Origin: Bacteroidota bacterium
GTDB taxonomy: Bacteria; Bacteroidota; Ignavibacteria; Kapaibacteriales; UBA2268
Length of the DNA stretch: 61,155 bases
Assembly (NCBI GenBank): GCA_004322215.1
Contig: SCSM01000034.1
Coordinates: 1 to 61,155 of the forward strand
Reading direction: 5' to 3'
The notes below the pieces were generated by a model. That model saw only the letters and a list, made by a program, of their open reading frames with translations, did not search any database and was not told the origin of the DNA. The position numbers were made by a program, and so were the translations under genes. Shown here piece after piece: positions 44,814-54,265 of the stretch. The first letter of the stretch is position 1. Each line of letters starts with the position of its first letter.

Positions 44814-45980
44814 ATGAAAGTACCATTGTTGGATTTGAAGTTACAGTATCAGAGTATTAAGAATGAAGTTGAGCCGGCTATGCTCAAAGTTGCCGAGTCG
44901 CAGATGTTAATATTAGGTGAAGAGGTTGACAAACTCGAAAAGACAATCGCATCATATTTAAAAACTGATTTTGCAGTTGCTGTTTCGAGTGGAACCGATT
45001 CCTTATTGATGGCATTGATGGCAATTGATTTGAAACCGGGTGATGAAGTAATCATCCCCACTTATTCATTCTTTGCAACGGCAGGCGTAGTTGCAAGATT
45101 GGGAGCTATTCCCATATTTGTTGACAGCGAACCGGTTACCATGAATATTGACACAAATCAAATCAAAGAAAAAGTAAATTCCAAAACCAAAGCAATTATC
45201 CCGGTTCATCTTTATGGCCAATGTGCCGAAATGGATGAATTATTGAAAATATCGAATGAATACAAAATACCGATTATTGAAGACTGTGCTCAGGCAATTG
45301 GTGCTCAATATAAAGATGGCAGATTTGCCGGCTCATTCGGACTGATGGGTTGTTTCTCATTCTATCCAACAAAAAATCTCGGTGCTTTCGGTGAAGGCGG
45401 CATTATCACTACAAATAACAAAGAACTTGCAGATAAATTGAAGCAAATGCGAAATCACGGGATGAACCCCAAATATTACCATAAATTTATTGGTGGTAAT
45501 TTCCGTTTGGATGCCTTGCAGGCAGCCGTCCTTAATGTTAAATTCCCCCACCTCGAAATCTGGCATCAGCGTAGAAGAGAAAATGCTCAATTATATTCTG
45601 AATTATTTATAAAAGCCGGTTTGTCAGAATCTGAAGGAAAAATAAATTTCGATGATAAAAATAAAGTATTACTTCCCAAAGCCGTTTATCAAAATAGCGA
45701 CTGTAAAAACTATCACATTTATAATCAGTATATAATTCGTGTTCATGAGAGAGACAAACTCAGAGAATTTCTTGGTAAAAACGATATAGGTACAGAAATT
45801 TATTATCCGGTTCCATTCCACAGGCAGGAATGTTTCGCTTATTTGAACAACAATGACCATGATTTCCCCATAGCTAATGAATTGTCGGAAACATCAATCG
45901 CATTACCGATTTTCCCGGAACTGACAAAAGAGCAAATTCAATATGTGGTAGAAAAAATTAAAGAGTTCTTATCCAGATAA
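44814..45980 (+). CDS. DegT/DnrJ/EryC1 sugar aminotransferase, 388 aa
   Basis: A PLP-dependent aminotransferase acting on a nucleotide-linked keto-sugar. The N-terminal VPLLDLKLQYQSIKNE and GTDSLLMALMAI are typical. The PLP lysine is in SFYPTKNLGAFGEGGI near residue 188, and the HGMNPKYYHKFIGGNFRLDA block follows. The closest roles in this family are perosamine, FdtB or WecE-type amination in cell-surface glycan synthesis. No other surface-sugar genes are adjacent. A bidirectional terminator follows. Confidence 0.93.
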   Translation: MKVPLLDLKLQYQSIKNEVEPAMLKVAESQMLILGEEVDKLEKTIASYLKTDFAVAVSSGTDSLLMALMAIDLKPGDEVIIPTYSFFATAGVVARLGAIPIFVDSEPVTMNIDTNQIKEKVNSKTKAIIPVHLYGQCAEMDELLKISNEYKIPIIEDCAQAIGAQYKDGRFAGSFGLMGCFSFYPTKNLGAFGEGGIITTNNKELADKLKQMRNHGMNPKYYHKFIGGNFRLDALQAAVLNVKFPHLEIWHQRRRENAQLYSELFIKAGLSESEGKINFDDKNKVLLPKAVYQNSDCKNYHIYNQYIIRVHERDKLREFLGKNDIGTEIYYPVPFHRQECFAYLNNNDHDFPIANELSETSIALPIFPELTKEQIQYVVEKIKEFLSR

Positions 45981-45987
45981 AATAATA

Positions 45988-46011
45988 CCTGTCGGGAGTT
46001 TTCCCGACAGG
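45988..46011. terminator. Bidirectional terminator hairpin
   Basis: CCTGTCGGGA and TCCCGACAGG form a 10-bp perfect stem with a four-base loop between two convergent genes. T-rich bases follow on the minus strand. It would separate the aminotransferase and phosphorylase transcripts. Confidence 0.75.
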
Positions 46012-46037
46012 ATACGGATTATTCACTATTCACTGAA

Positions 46038-48593
46038 TTATTGTGCCCAAGCACACAAGTGCATATCGGCAGAATGAACCAGCAATTTATGCGTTGGCAG
46101 CACCCTGATTGTGAATCCCTGGTTACCCGTTCCGTTGCAAACATATTCACCTTCATAATGATGCAGATGGTCTTCTGATTTAGTCAGTTTTAAATCTTTA
46201 AACCCTGTGTCAATCAATTCTCCTTCATGATTCACTGTACCATGGAACACCTGCACCACCACATCTTCCGGGGTCAGCTTGCCCAGGTGAATACGTGCAG
46301 AGACATGTATTGATTTTCCAACAAAGAATTCGCTGTCCTGCTCTGTCGAGACATCTATGATTTCAACCTCACTCCAATTTGAACGTATGTTGTTTTTCCA
46401 TTGATTAAGTACTGTAGCATTCTTTGCACTATCGGCTGACATTATTTTATAATTTTTTATAGCAGGTAAATAGTATCTCGTTGCATACTCCTTAACCATC
46501 CTTGTCGTTGAGAAATTCCATGCTATGGATTTAATGCAGGACTTCATATATGATATCCACTTATCAGGTACTCTCCCGAGATTTGACCTGTCGTAGAACA
46601 TCGGGACAATCACCTGCTCCAGTAAATCGTACAGGGATGAAGCTTCAATTATATTCTGCTCTTCCGTATTGGTATATTCTTCACCATGACCGATAGCAAA
46701 TCCGTTTGTTCCGTCGTATGCCTCATCGAACCAGCCATCGAGTATGCTGAGATTGATTGTGCCGTTCAAAGCAGCTTTCATACCGCTTGTCCCGCTCGCT
46801 TCCATCGGTTTGATTGGTGTATTCAGCCATATATCGCAGCCCTTCACCATATATCTCGATATAACCGTATCATAGTCCTCAAGAAAAACAACGTGCTTTT
46901 CCAATCCGTATTCTCTTACTTTATAAATAATTGATTGAATGACTTCCTTACCCTGGGTATCGTGTGGATGTGCCTTTCCTGCAATAATTATTTGAACCGG
47001 TTTATCGTATTTTTTCAGGATTTCGGCAAGCCGTTCCATATCAGAAAACAAAAGTGTAGCTCTTTTGTAAGTAGCAAATCTTCTTGCAAAGCCGATTGTC
47101 AATGCATCCGGGTCGAGATATTCATTGATTTTACTCATTTGTTCAGGTGTCAAAAATGACTTTTGCCTTTTAATCAAATATTCTCTTGCGAACAATACCA
47201 TACGCACTCTTCTTCTTTGCTTTTCCCTCCAAAGTTCTTCATTAGGTATGGTTTCAATTTTTTCCCAAATTTCGCTTACATCAGTCTCGGTTTTCCAGCG
47301 GGGAGATAAATAACGGTCATATAATTCTGCAAATTCTCTTGCAACCCATGTCATTGTATGGATTCCGTTTGTTATACTGCCGATCGGCACTTCTTCGACC
47401 GGGAAGCATTTCCAGAGATGATGCCACATATTTCTCGATACGCAGCCATGAAGCTTGCTAACCCCATTATGATAACCCGTAAGACGAAGACCGAGTATCG
47501 TCATCGAGAAACTCTCATCCGGATTGAAATCGCCTGACTGACCATGAAAATAAAATTCTTCCTTCTTCAAACCCAATGATTTGTAATAATTCTGCAGGTA
47601 TGCTTCCATTCTGTCAACCTTGAATGCCTCATTACCTGCCGGAACAGGTGTGTGTGTTGTGAATACAGAAGAAGATTTTGTAATTTGTTTTGCAGAATTG
47701 AAATCAATATTATATTTATCCATATAACCCTTTGTTCTTTCGAGAAGAGCAAAAGCCGCATGACCCTCATTAATATGATATACTGTCGGTTCTATATTCA
47801 ACGCCTTTAATGCACGTACACCTCCTATACCCAATACAATTTCCTGCTGAATTCTTGTTTCCCGTGTTCCTCCATAAAGCTGGTCTGTTATGTCCCTGTA
47901 CTCGTCTAATCCATTATCGGAAATATTCGTATCGAGCAGATAGAGTGTAACTCTTCCAATCTGCATTTTCCATATTTGGGCAAAAGCTTTTGCAAGCGGT
48001 AAATCCACATCAATTGTTACCGGCTCATCGTTTTTATCCTTCATTAGAGTTAATGGCATAGAATAAAAGTCGTTAAATATATATTGTTCATTCTGCCAGC
48101 CGCTTTGCGTCAGCCGTTGCCTGAAATATCCCTGCTGGTAGAGCAAGCCAACGGCAATCAGAGGTAATCCGAGGTCGCTGGCACTTTTTAGGTGGTCACC
48201 TGAAAGTACTCCCAATCCGCCGGAATAATTCGGGAAACTTTCATTAATTCCGTATTCCATGCTGAAGTAAACAATAGACCCCTTTCCGTTTATATTCACT
48301 GTGTCATACCAGGTCTGGGATTCCATGTAATTCTTGAATTTATCATGTATATAATCGAGGAAACTGGTAAAATCTGTCTGCTCAGAAAGCCGTTCCAGTT
48401 CTTGCTGGTTTAGCTTATTAACTAAAAGTATCGGGTTGTGATTGACTTCTTCCCAGAGCTTTCTGTTAATTCTCACGAATAACTCTTTTGCTTCAGCATT
48501 CCAGCACCACCAGTAATTGTAGGCGAGTTCTTTAAGTTTTGCTATTTTTTTCGGCAGATGAGATGTTACAATGAAACTATGAACCGGCTTCAT
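46038..48593 (-). CDS. glgP: Alpha-glucan (glycogen/maltodextrin) phosphorylase, 851 aa
   Basis: A GT35 enzyme releasing glucose-1-phosphate from alpha-glucans. It belongs to the branch with an N-terminal DUF3417 domain (about residues 5-110, with NYWWCWNAEAKELF). Core blocks are SMEYGINESFPNYSGGLGVL, HINEGHAAFALLE and VFTTHTPVPAGNEAF. The PLP-lysine region is EASGTSGMKAALNG near residue 605. The size fits this branch and exceeds the classic muscle-type domain only at the ends. It is a single gene with no glycogen synthase nearby. Confidence 0.95.
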   Translation of the reverse strand: MKPVHSFIVTSHLPKKIAKLKELAYNYWWCWNAEAKELFVRINRKLWEEVNHNPILLVNKLNQQELERLSEQTDFTSFLDYIHDKFKNYMESQTWYDTVNINGKGSIVYFSMEYGINESFPNYSGGLGVLSGDHLKSASDLGLPLIAVGLLYQQGYFRQRLTQSGWQNEQYIFNDFYSMPLTLMKDKNDEPVTIDVDLPLAKAFAQIWKMQIGRVTLYLLDTNISDNGLDEYRDITDQLYGGTRETRIQQEIVLGIGGVRALKALNIEPTVYHINEGHAAFALLERTKGYMDKYNIDFNSAKQITKSSSVFTTHTPVPAGNEAFKVDRMEAYLQNYYKSLGLKKEEFYFHGQSGDFNPDESFSMTILGLRLTGYHNGVSKLHGCVSRNMWHHLWKCFPVEEVPIGSITNGIHTMTWVAREFAELYDRYLSPRWKTETDVSEIWEKIETIPNEELWREKQRRRVRMVLFAREYLIKRQKSFLTPEQMSKINEYLDPDALTIGFARRFATYKRATLLFSDMERLAEILKKYDKPVQIIIAGKAHPHDTQGKEVIQSIIYKVREYGLEKHVVFLEDYDTVISRYMVKGCDIWLNTPIKPMEASGTSGMKAALNGTINLSILDGWFDEAYDGTNGFAIGHGEEYTNTEEQNIIEASSLYDLLEQVIVPMFYDRSNLGRVPDKWISYMKSCIKSIAWNFSTTRMVKEYATRYYLPAIKNYKIMSADSAKNATVLNQWKNNIRSNWSEVEIIDVSTEQDSEFFVGKSIHVSARIHLGKLTPEDVVVQVFHGTVNHEGELIDTGFKDLKLTKSEDHLHHYEGEYVCNGTGNQGFTIRVLPTHKLLVHSADMHLCAWAQ

Positions 48594-48700
48594 ATATATT
48601 TACTCCAAAAATCATAAAATAAATTTTGTAATTTACGTATCAGAAAAGATAATGATTTTTCTTTTAATAACCATTAAATTGTTTAATTATGTAAAAAAAT

Positions 48701-49345
48701 ATGTTAAAAGACAATATCATTTTCGGTGATTCGAATTTGTCCGAAATTCAGGAGGCAGTGGAACTCCTGAACAAAGGTGAGATTATTGGATTTCCTACTG
48801 AAACCGTGTACGGCATTGGTGGGGATATTTTCAATGAATCAGCAATTAATAAAATATTCGAAATCAAAAACAGACCGGTAAGTCTTCCTTTATCTGCCCA
48901 TTTATCATCGGTGGCTGATATTGAGGATGTTGCATTTGATGTGCCCGATGAATTTTTCATTTTAGCCGATAAATTCCTCCCGGGTCCATTAGCTATCATT
49001 TTAAAGAAAAAGAAAAACATACCCGATACTGTAACATCCGGTTTAAAAACAATAGGCATCAGAATACCTGATAATAAAATATTTGAAAAATTGTCCGAAG
49101 AATTCGGCAAACCTCTCGCTGCAACTTCTGCAAACATTTCCGGAAAAAATTCGGCATTAACTGTTGAAGAGGTAAAAAACTATTTTCCTGTTGGAATCTC
49201 AAGGGTAATAGATGGCGGAAGATGCAGGTATTCCCAGGAATCAACTGTCATAAGTCTTGTTGAATTTCCGCCCCTGCTCATTCGCGAAGGGGTTATTAGA
49301 ATTGGTGTTCTCGAGGATATTTTGAAAGTGAAATTCAGAAAATGA
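48701..49345 (+). CDS. tsaC: Threonylcarbamoyladenylate synthase (TsaC/YwlC), 214 aa
   Basis: Makes threonylcarbamoyl-AMP for the t6A37 modification of tRNAs. The opening reads LNKGEIIGFPTETVYGIGGD, then KIFEIKNRPVSLPLSAHL with the Lys-x-Arg-x(2)-Ser type ligands. Later GIRIPDN and AATSANISGKNSA match the family. It lacks the extra C-terminal Sua5 domain, so it is the short form. Upstream it is divergent from the phosphorylase gene. Confidence 0.95.
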   Translation: MLKDNIIFGDSNLSEIQEAVELLNKGEIIGFPTETVYGIGGDIFNESAINKIFEIKNRPVSLPLSAHLSSVADIEDVAFDVPDEFFILADKFLPGPLAIILKKKKNIPDTVTSGLKTIGIRIPDNKIFEKLSEEFGKPLAATSANISGKNSALTVEEVKNYFPVGISRVIDGGRCRYSQESTVISLVEFPPLLIREGVIRIGVLEDILKVKFRK

Positions 49346-49367
49346 CAATTCTGAACCACCTAACCCG

Positions 49368-49423
49368 TATATAAAAAAAGTACAATCAATAAAATTTATT
49401 ATATTTGTTACTTTTTTTATATA
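49368..49423 (+). promoter_or_regulatory. 15-bp inverted repeat upstream of HPr, with a promoter-like box
   Basis: TATATAAAAAAAGTA (49368-49382) is the exact reverse complement of TACTTTTTTTATATA (49409-49423). The loop contains TATATTTG (49400-49407), which fits the Bacteroidota TAnnTTTG promoter element, though I see no good upstream partner box. It lies 14 bases before the HPr start. It could be an operator, a terminator for tsaC, or both. Confidence 0.45.
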
Positions 49424-49437
49424 ATTTTACGTCTTAA

Positions 49438-49704
49438 ATGATTGAACAAAATGTAATTGTAAGAAACAGGGCAGGATTGCACACAAGACCTGCTGCTGCA
49501 CTCGTAAAACTTGCGGCAAAATTTAAATCTGAAATATATTTAATTCGTGACGGATTTGCAATAAATGCGAAAAGTATTATCGGTGTAATGACATTAGCTG
49601 CAGAACAAGGATGTGAGCTTGTTCTTAAGATTGACGGCAATGACGAGGAAACTGCTGTTAAAGAATTGACAGAATTATTTGAATCGGGTTTTGGGGAAAT
49701 ATAA
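49438..49704 (+). CDS. ptsH: HPr phosphocarrier protein, 88 aa
   Basis: The phosphocarrier of the PTS. The active-site histidine is His15 in NRAGLHTRPAAAL, and the regulatory serine is Ser46 in AKSIIGVM, both at textbook positions. The fold and length are normal. The gene starts directly before Enzyme I (11-base gap). No sugar-specific EII gene is present, so this PTS may be regulatory. Confidence 0.97.
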   Translation: MIEQNVIVRNRAGLHTRPAAALVKLAAKFKSEIYLIRDGFAINAKSIIGVMTLAAEQGCELVLKIDGNDEETAVKELTELFESGFGEI

Positions 49705-49715
49705 TTAATTTAAAA

Positions 49716-51491
49716 ATGTTTGGCGAAAAAACATCTAAAATCTTTCCAATGACATTGCTTGCTGATAAAAAAACTGACAAGACGGAAAGCAATGAAATTG
49801 TATTAAAAGGAATTCCATCCTCTCCGGGTATGGCTAATGGCAGGGCTTTTGTAATTATGCCGGAGCTGATAATAATTCCGAATATTCTGATTTCAGTGGA
49901 TAATGTTCCTGCTGAGATATCGAGACTCGAAACCGGGCTCTTTATGATGATTGGTGAGATTCAATCGGCTCTCGATAAAGTCAAAGGTGATTCGCAGAAC
50001 ATAAGTGCAATTCTTGAGACCAATCTCCTGATATTAAACGATGAATTTTTTTTAGATTCGATTAAAGAAAGAATAAAAAAAGGTTATACTGCCGAAAGTG
50101 CAGTTGTTCAGGAATACGACGAACAAATTAAATTCTTCAAAAATTCTAAAGACGGAATTCTTCAGGAACGTTCTTTTGAACTTGAACATTTGAAAGATAA
50201 GCTTCTTGCTACAATCAGGAAAAAAATCACTAATCACGAAATACCCGAAAATTCCATTATCGTAGCCCAGTCAATTACACCCACAGATGTTGTTCACTTC
50301 AAGGAACTGAAAGTAATAGGTATTATTACTGAAGCAGGAGGTATTGCCTCTCATAGTTCAATGCTTGCACGTTCTTTCGGAATACCTGCTGTTATTGGAG
50401 TTAGAGATGCTCATAATTTAATTCAAAATAATTTTGATTTGATTATTGACGGCTATGCAGGACTTATTACAATTAGTCCTTCTGATGATTTTATTAATTC
50501 CTTCAAAGAAAAAAAATCAAAAGAGGAAGACCGCAAACGTGAACTCGGTGAATTGATTAAGCTCAATTCGGAAACCGAAGATGGCATTCAAATTAAATTA
50601 TCGGCAAACATTGATTCTCCCGATGATGTGAAAGAAGCTGTTTTAGTTGGCTGCGAAGGAATTGGATTGGTCAGAACAGAAAATCTCGTAATGTCGTTGA
50701 AAAGGTTTCCCGATGAAGAGGAGCAATACAAATGGTATAAGGAAATTGCAGACAGGGCTTATCCCAATCCCGTTGTACTAAGAGCATTCGATATTGGCAG
50801 CGATAAATACCTTGAGGGTTTGCCACATATTGAGCAAAATCCCGCTCTCGGCTTCAGGGGAATAAGGTTTTTATTGCACAGGGAAGATATTTTCGCTAAT
50901 CAGTTAAGAGCTTTTCTAAGAGCATCAGCCAATAAGAATCTGAAAATTATGCTTCCAATGATATCGAGTTTGAATGAAATCGAACATTCAAAGATTTTAC
51001 TTGAAAAATGTAAAAAGGAATTATCCGATAAAAACGTTCCTTATGATATGAAAATTCCTTTGGGAATTATGATTGAAACTCCTTCTGCGGCTCTTCTTGC
51101 CGACAAATTCGCAGATGCCGTTGACTTTTTCAGTATCGGTACTAATGACCTGACACAATACACTCTTGCTGTGGACAGGACTAACGAATTTGTTACCGAA
51201 CTGTACGATACTTTCCATCCTTCGGTTCTAAAATTAATCAAGAATGTTGTTGATTCCGCTAAATGGAAAAAAATTCCTGTCAGCATTTGCGGTGAACTCG
51301 CAGGTCATGCTGCTGCTACGGGTTTTCTTGTCGGAATAGGTATCGACGAGTTAAGTGTTCCACCCGGTATGCTTCTGGAACTGAAAAAAAGAATCAGGGA
51401 ATTGAATTACAAAAGAGCTAAGAAAAAAGCAAGAGAGATTATTAATAGTAATTCTTCTGCGGAATTGATGAAATTACTTGAAATAATCTAA
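49716..51491 (+). CDS. ptsI: PTS Enzyme I (phosphoenolpyruvate-protein phosphotransferase), 591 aa
   Basis: Transfers phosphate from PEP to HPr. The N-terminal domain has the phospho-histidine in EAGGIASHSSMLARSFGIPA near residue 212. The usual Thr-Ser-His is Ala-Ser-His here. The PEP domain has LVRTENLVMS, LRAFDIGSDKYLEG and the GTNDLTQYTLAVDR block with the SICGELAG cysteine. It has a short N-terminal extension before the family start near residue 25. It is coupled to ptsH. Confidence 0.96.
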   Translation: MFGEKTSKIFPMTLLADKKTDKTESNEIVLKGIPSSPGMANGRAFVIMPELIIIPNILISVDNVPAEISRLETGLFMMIGEIQSALDKVKGDSQNISAILETNLLILNDEFFLDSIKERIKKGYTAESAVVQEYDEQIKFFKNSKDGILQERSFELEHLKDKLLATIRKKITNHEIPENSIIVAQSITPTDVVHFKELKVIGIITEAGGIASHSSMLARSFGIPAVIGVRDAHNLIQNNFDLIIDGYAGLITISPSDDFINSFKEKKSKEEDRKRELGELIKLNSETEDGIQIKLSANIDSPDDVKEAVLVGCEGIGLVRTENLVMSLKRFPDEEEQYKWYKEIADRAYPNPVVLRAFDIGSDKYLEGLPHIEQNPALGFRGIRFLLHREDIFANQLRAFLRASANKNLKIMLPMISSLNEIEHSKILLEKCKKELSDKNVPYDMKIPLGIMIETPSAALLADKFADAVDFFSIGTNDLTQYTLAVDRTNEFVTELYDTFHPSVLKLIKNVVDSAKWKKIPVSICGELAGHAAATGFLVGIGIDELSVPPGMLLELKKRIRELNYKRAKKKAREIINSNSSAELMKLLEII

Positions 51492-51535
51492 TATTTGTAC
51501 GCTAACTTTCACTTTATAAATAGAATTAAATTTAG

Positions 51536-53452
51536 ATGGATAATAAATCATCAAATACAATTAAAATTTTACCCGAATTCATTGCAAATCAGATTGCTGC
51601 CGGTGAAGTTGTGCAAAGGCCTGAATCGGTAGTAAAAGAACTCGTCGAAAATTCCTTGGATGCCGGTGCTGATTCGATTGCAGTTATTGTCAAAAGTGCC
51701 GGTAAGAATCTTATCCACGTTTATGATAATGGCGTGGGAATGACAAAAAATGATTTGAATTTATCCGTCAAAAGACACGCAACAAGCAAAATCTTTTCAC
51801 AGGAAGACCTGGAAAATATCAGAACATTCGGGTTTCGGGGTGAAGCACTTGCGTCAATCAGTTCAGTTGCAAATCTTGAAATCAGAACCCGAACCGGTAA
51901 TGATACTACCGGCTGGAAACTTGTCGCAGAACCGATGAAACATGAAATAATCGAGCCATGCAATACCGACAAAGGGACTCAGGTTTTTGTCAGAAATCTG
52001 TTTTATAATGTTCCTGCAAGAAGGAAATTCCTTAAAACAGATTTGACAGAATTCAGGTACATTTCAGATACAATGCTAAAATTTTCCCTGCTAAATAATC
52101 ATATCAGGTTCACATTTTATGACGATGATGTTCTGATATTTGACGTTTACAAGGACACTATTGAAAGAAGAATTTCGGATATACTCGGAGAAAAAACTGC
52201 CGGCTCACTAATGCCGGTTTTCATCGAAAGTGAAGGAATTGAAATTTCGGGCTTTGTAGGTCAGCCGCATTTGGCAAAACAATCGAGAACCGGACAATAT
52301 CTTTACCTGAACGGCAGAAGCATTCAGAGTAAATCTCTCAGCTATGCCGTTTTTTCTGCTTATGAGCATTTACTGGAAAAGAATGCTAATCCCTTTTTCA
52401 TTATTAATATGAAAGTTAACCCGGGGACTGTTGATGTCAATGTTCATCCGCAAAAACACGAAGTGAAATTTGATGATGAAAGATATATTTTTAAGCTCAT
52501 AAATACTGCCGTAACCGAAGCATTGCGCCAACACAACCTTGTTCCTGAAGTTCGAATAAAGGAAATGGAATCATTTTCACCAATTGAAACTATGAAATCG
52601 TCACCAGGCGAATTTATTATGGTCAATAAAGTTACCGGAGAAGTAATTGAAAATGCACCTCAAAAAAACTTTCCGGGCAGTTCGCAGACCTTCAGTAAAT
52701 CTGAATTTCAACATGGTGAATATAAACATTTCGACAGGAAAAATATCCCGATTAATTTGAATAAGCCGAATGATTCGCATGCTTACGAAAAGCTTTTTAG
52801 CGAATCGAATAAAACCTCATTTCATTTCGATAGTATTACACCAATTATTGACAAAGTCGAGCTAAGCGAACAATTTGATAAACCCGATTATATGTTCTGG
52901 CAACTACACAATAAATATATTTTCACACAAACCTTTAACGGTTTGATGATGGTTGACCAGCATGCAGCACACGAAAGAGTTTTATATGAACGTGCTATCA
53001 AGGCAATGAACAAAGAATTCAATTATTCACAAAACCTGCTTTTTCCGATAATTACTAAAGTCAATCCTTCTGAATTATCTACAATCAAGGAATTAGCTGG
53101 GGAACTGATTAGCTTAGGTTACCTATTAAATATCAAAGAACCGGATACAATCGAATTGCAGGGAGTACCCCAGGATGTCAGAAACGGACTCGAATTATCA
53201 TCGCTAAGAGAAATAATCGAAAACTATGTCGAAACACAAAAGCTCGAACATACTAATAAAAGAGACCGGCTTGCCGCAAGCTATAGCTGTAAAGCAGCTA
53301 TAAAAGCAGGTGACTATCTCACAAAAGATGAAATGAAAAAACTCCTTAAAGATTTGTTCAAATGTTCTAATCCTTTTTCATGTCCACATGGCAGACCGGT
53401 AATAATCGAGGCAAAGCTCGATGAATTCGACAAAAGATTCGGAAGAACTTAA
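51536..53452 (+). CDS. mutL: DNA mismatch repair protein MutL, 638 aa
   Basis: A GHKL-ATPase of mismatch repair. The N-terminal blocks are LPEFIANQIAAGEVVQRP, VKELVENSLDAGAD, DNGVGM and TFGFRGEALASI. The C-terminal endonuclease motif DQHAAHERVLYE and the CPHGRP motif are both present, so this is the nicking type found in organisms without MutH. The linker (about residues 335-440) is variable. No mutS lies nearby. Confidence 0.97.
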   Translation: MDNKSSNTIKILPEFIANQIAAGEVVQRPESVVKELVENSLDAGADSIAVIVKSAGKNLIHVYDNGVGMTKNDLNLSVKRHATSKIFSQEDLENIRTFGFRGEALASISSVANLEIRTRTGNDTTGWKLVAEPMKHEIIEPCNTDKGTQVFVRNLFYNVPARRKFLKTDLTEFRYISDTMLKFSLLNNHIRFTFYDDDVLIFDVYKDTIERRISDILGEKTAGSLMPVFIESEGIEISGFVGQPHLAKQSRTGQYLYLNGRSIQSKSLSYAVFSAYEHLLEKNANPFFIINMKVNPGTVDVNVHPQKHEVKFDDERYIFKLINTAVTEALRQHNLVPEVRIKEMESFSPIETMKSSPGEFIMVNKVTGEVIENAPQKNFPGSSQTFSKSEFQHGEYKHFDRKNIPINLNKPNDSHAYEKLFSESNKTSFHFDSITPIIDKVELSEQFDKPDYMFWQLHNKYIFTQTFNGLMMVDQHAAHERVLYERAIKAMNKEFNYSQNLLFPIITKVNPSELSTIKELAGELISLGYLLNIKEPDTIELQGVPQDVRNGLELSSLREIIENYVETQKLEHTNKRDRLAASYSCKAAIKAGDYLTKDEMKKLLKDLFKCSNPFSCPHGRPVIIEAKLDEFDKRFGRT

Positions 53453-53570
53453 CCGGAATTAAAAATGAATAATTGAAAATTTATTTTGATTATATCTATC
53501 TAAAATATTATCTTACATATTATTTACTTTCTTTTGAAAATTATTTTATTTTAAATATTACAGGTGTTCG

Positions 53571-54140
53571 ATGAAAAAAATATTCTACTTCGTTTTTGTT
53601 CTTTTCATTTCTTTGATTTTTATCAATGGCTGTCTCACTGTCGAAAAAAAAGAATATAAAATTAAACTTACAAGTCCAACTTCCGGAAAAGGAACTATCA
53701 AATACATAAACATATTATCTCAAAAAGATAATGAAAAAGATGTTTCAATGAAAGATTTTGCCGAACTCATTACAGATTATATTGAAGGCGATAAAATACA
53801 GAACGATTTCCCTGGAATTTCAAATGTAAAGAAAAGAGTTTTTGAAGAAAACGGTGTACTCTGTGCCGAATTTTCTTTCGATTTTGACAGTTTGAATCAA
53901 ATCAAACTTTTCAAATACGACAAGGATAGCCCTTTTATGCTGATGGTCAAGGAAAGTTTCAGCAACGAGGAATATGTCGAATCCAACGGTGAATATAATA
54001 TTAATAATATGCCTGTTATTTTCTGGAATAAAAACACTAAGGAATTTAGCTGGAAGACTAAAGTTGCTACCGATTCGGCAAATACAATCAGTCTTTTGGA
54101 ACAATATAAATCCTGGGATAAAAGCAGGAAAAATAAATAG
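53571..54140 (+). CDS. Predicted lipoprotein of unknown function, 189 aa
   Basis: The signal peptide ends in the lipobox INGC at residue 21, so the protein is probably attached to a membrane. The mature part is mostly beta-strand with a central SFDFDSLNQIKLFKYDKD region. No catalytic motif and no family I recognise. It stands between mutL and the biotin-ligase-like gene with its own AT-rich leader; an AGGTG ribosome binding site precedes the ATG. Confidence 0.7.
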   Translation: MKKIFYFVFVLFISLIFINGCLTVEKKEYKIKLTSPTSGKGTIKYINILSQKDNEKDVSMKDFAELITDYIEGDKIQNDFPGISNVKKRVFEENGVLCAEFSFDFDSLNQIKLFKYDKDSPFMLMVKESFSNEEYVESNGEYNINNMPVIFWNKNTKEFSWKTKVATDSANTISLLEQYKSWDKSRKNK

Positions 54141-54265
54141 GAATTTAAAAGATTTTGGGATTGTTGATTAATTTCAAATGTTGACTTTATAAGTATTAAA
54201 AAATTTAGATATTTAGTAATTGAAAATTTATTGAAAATTGAAAATTATAAATTGAAATTTTTAGA

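Noticed and set aside
49716-51491. A full sugar-uptake PTS
   Set aside because: Only the general proteins HPr and Enzyme I are present; no EII component lies in the window.
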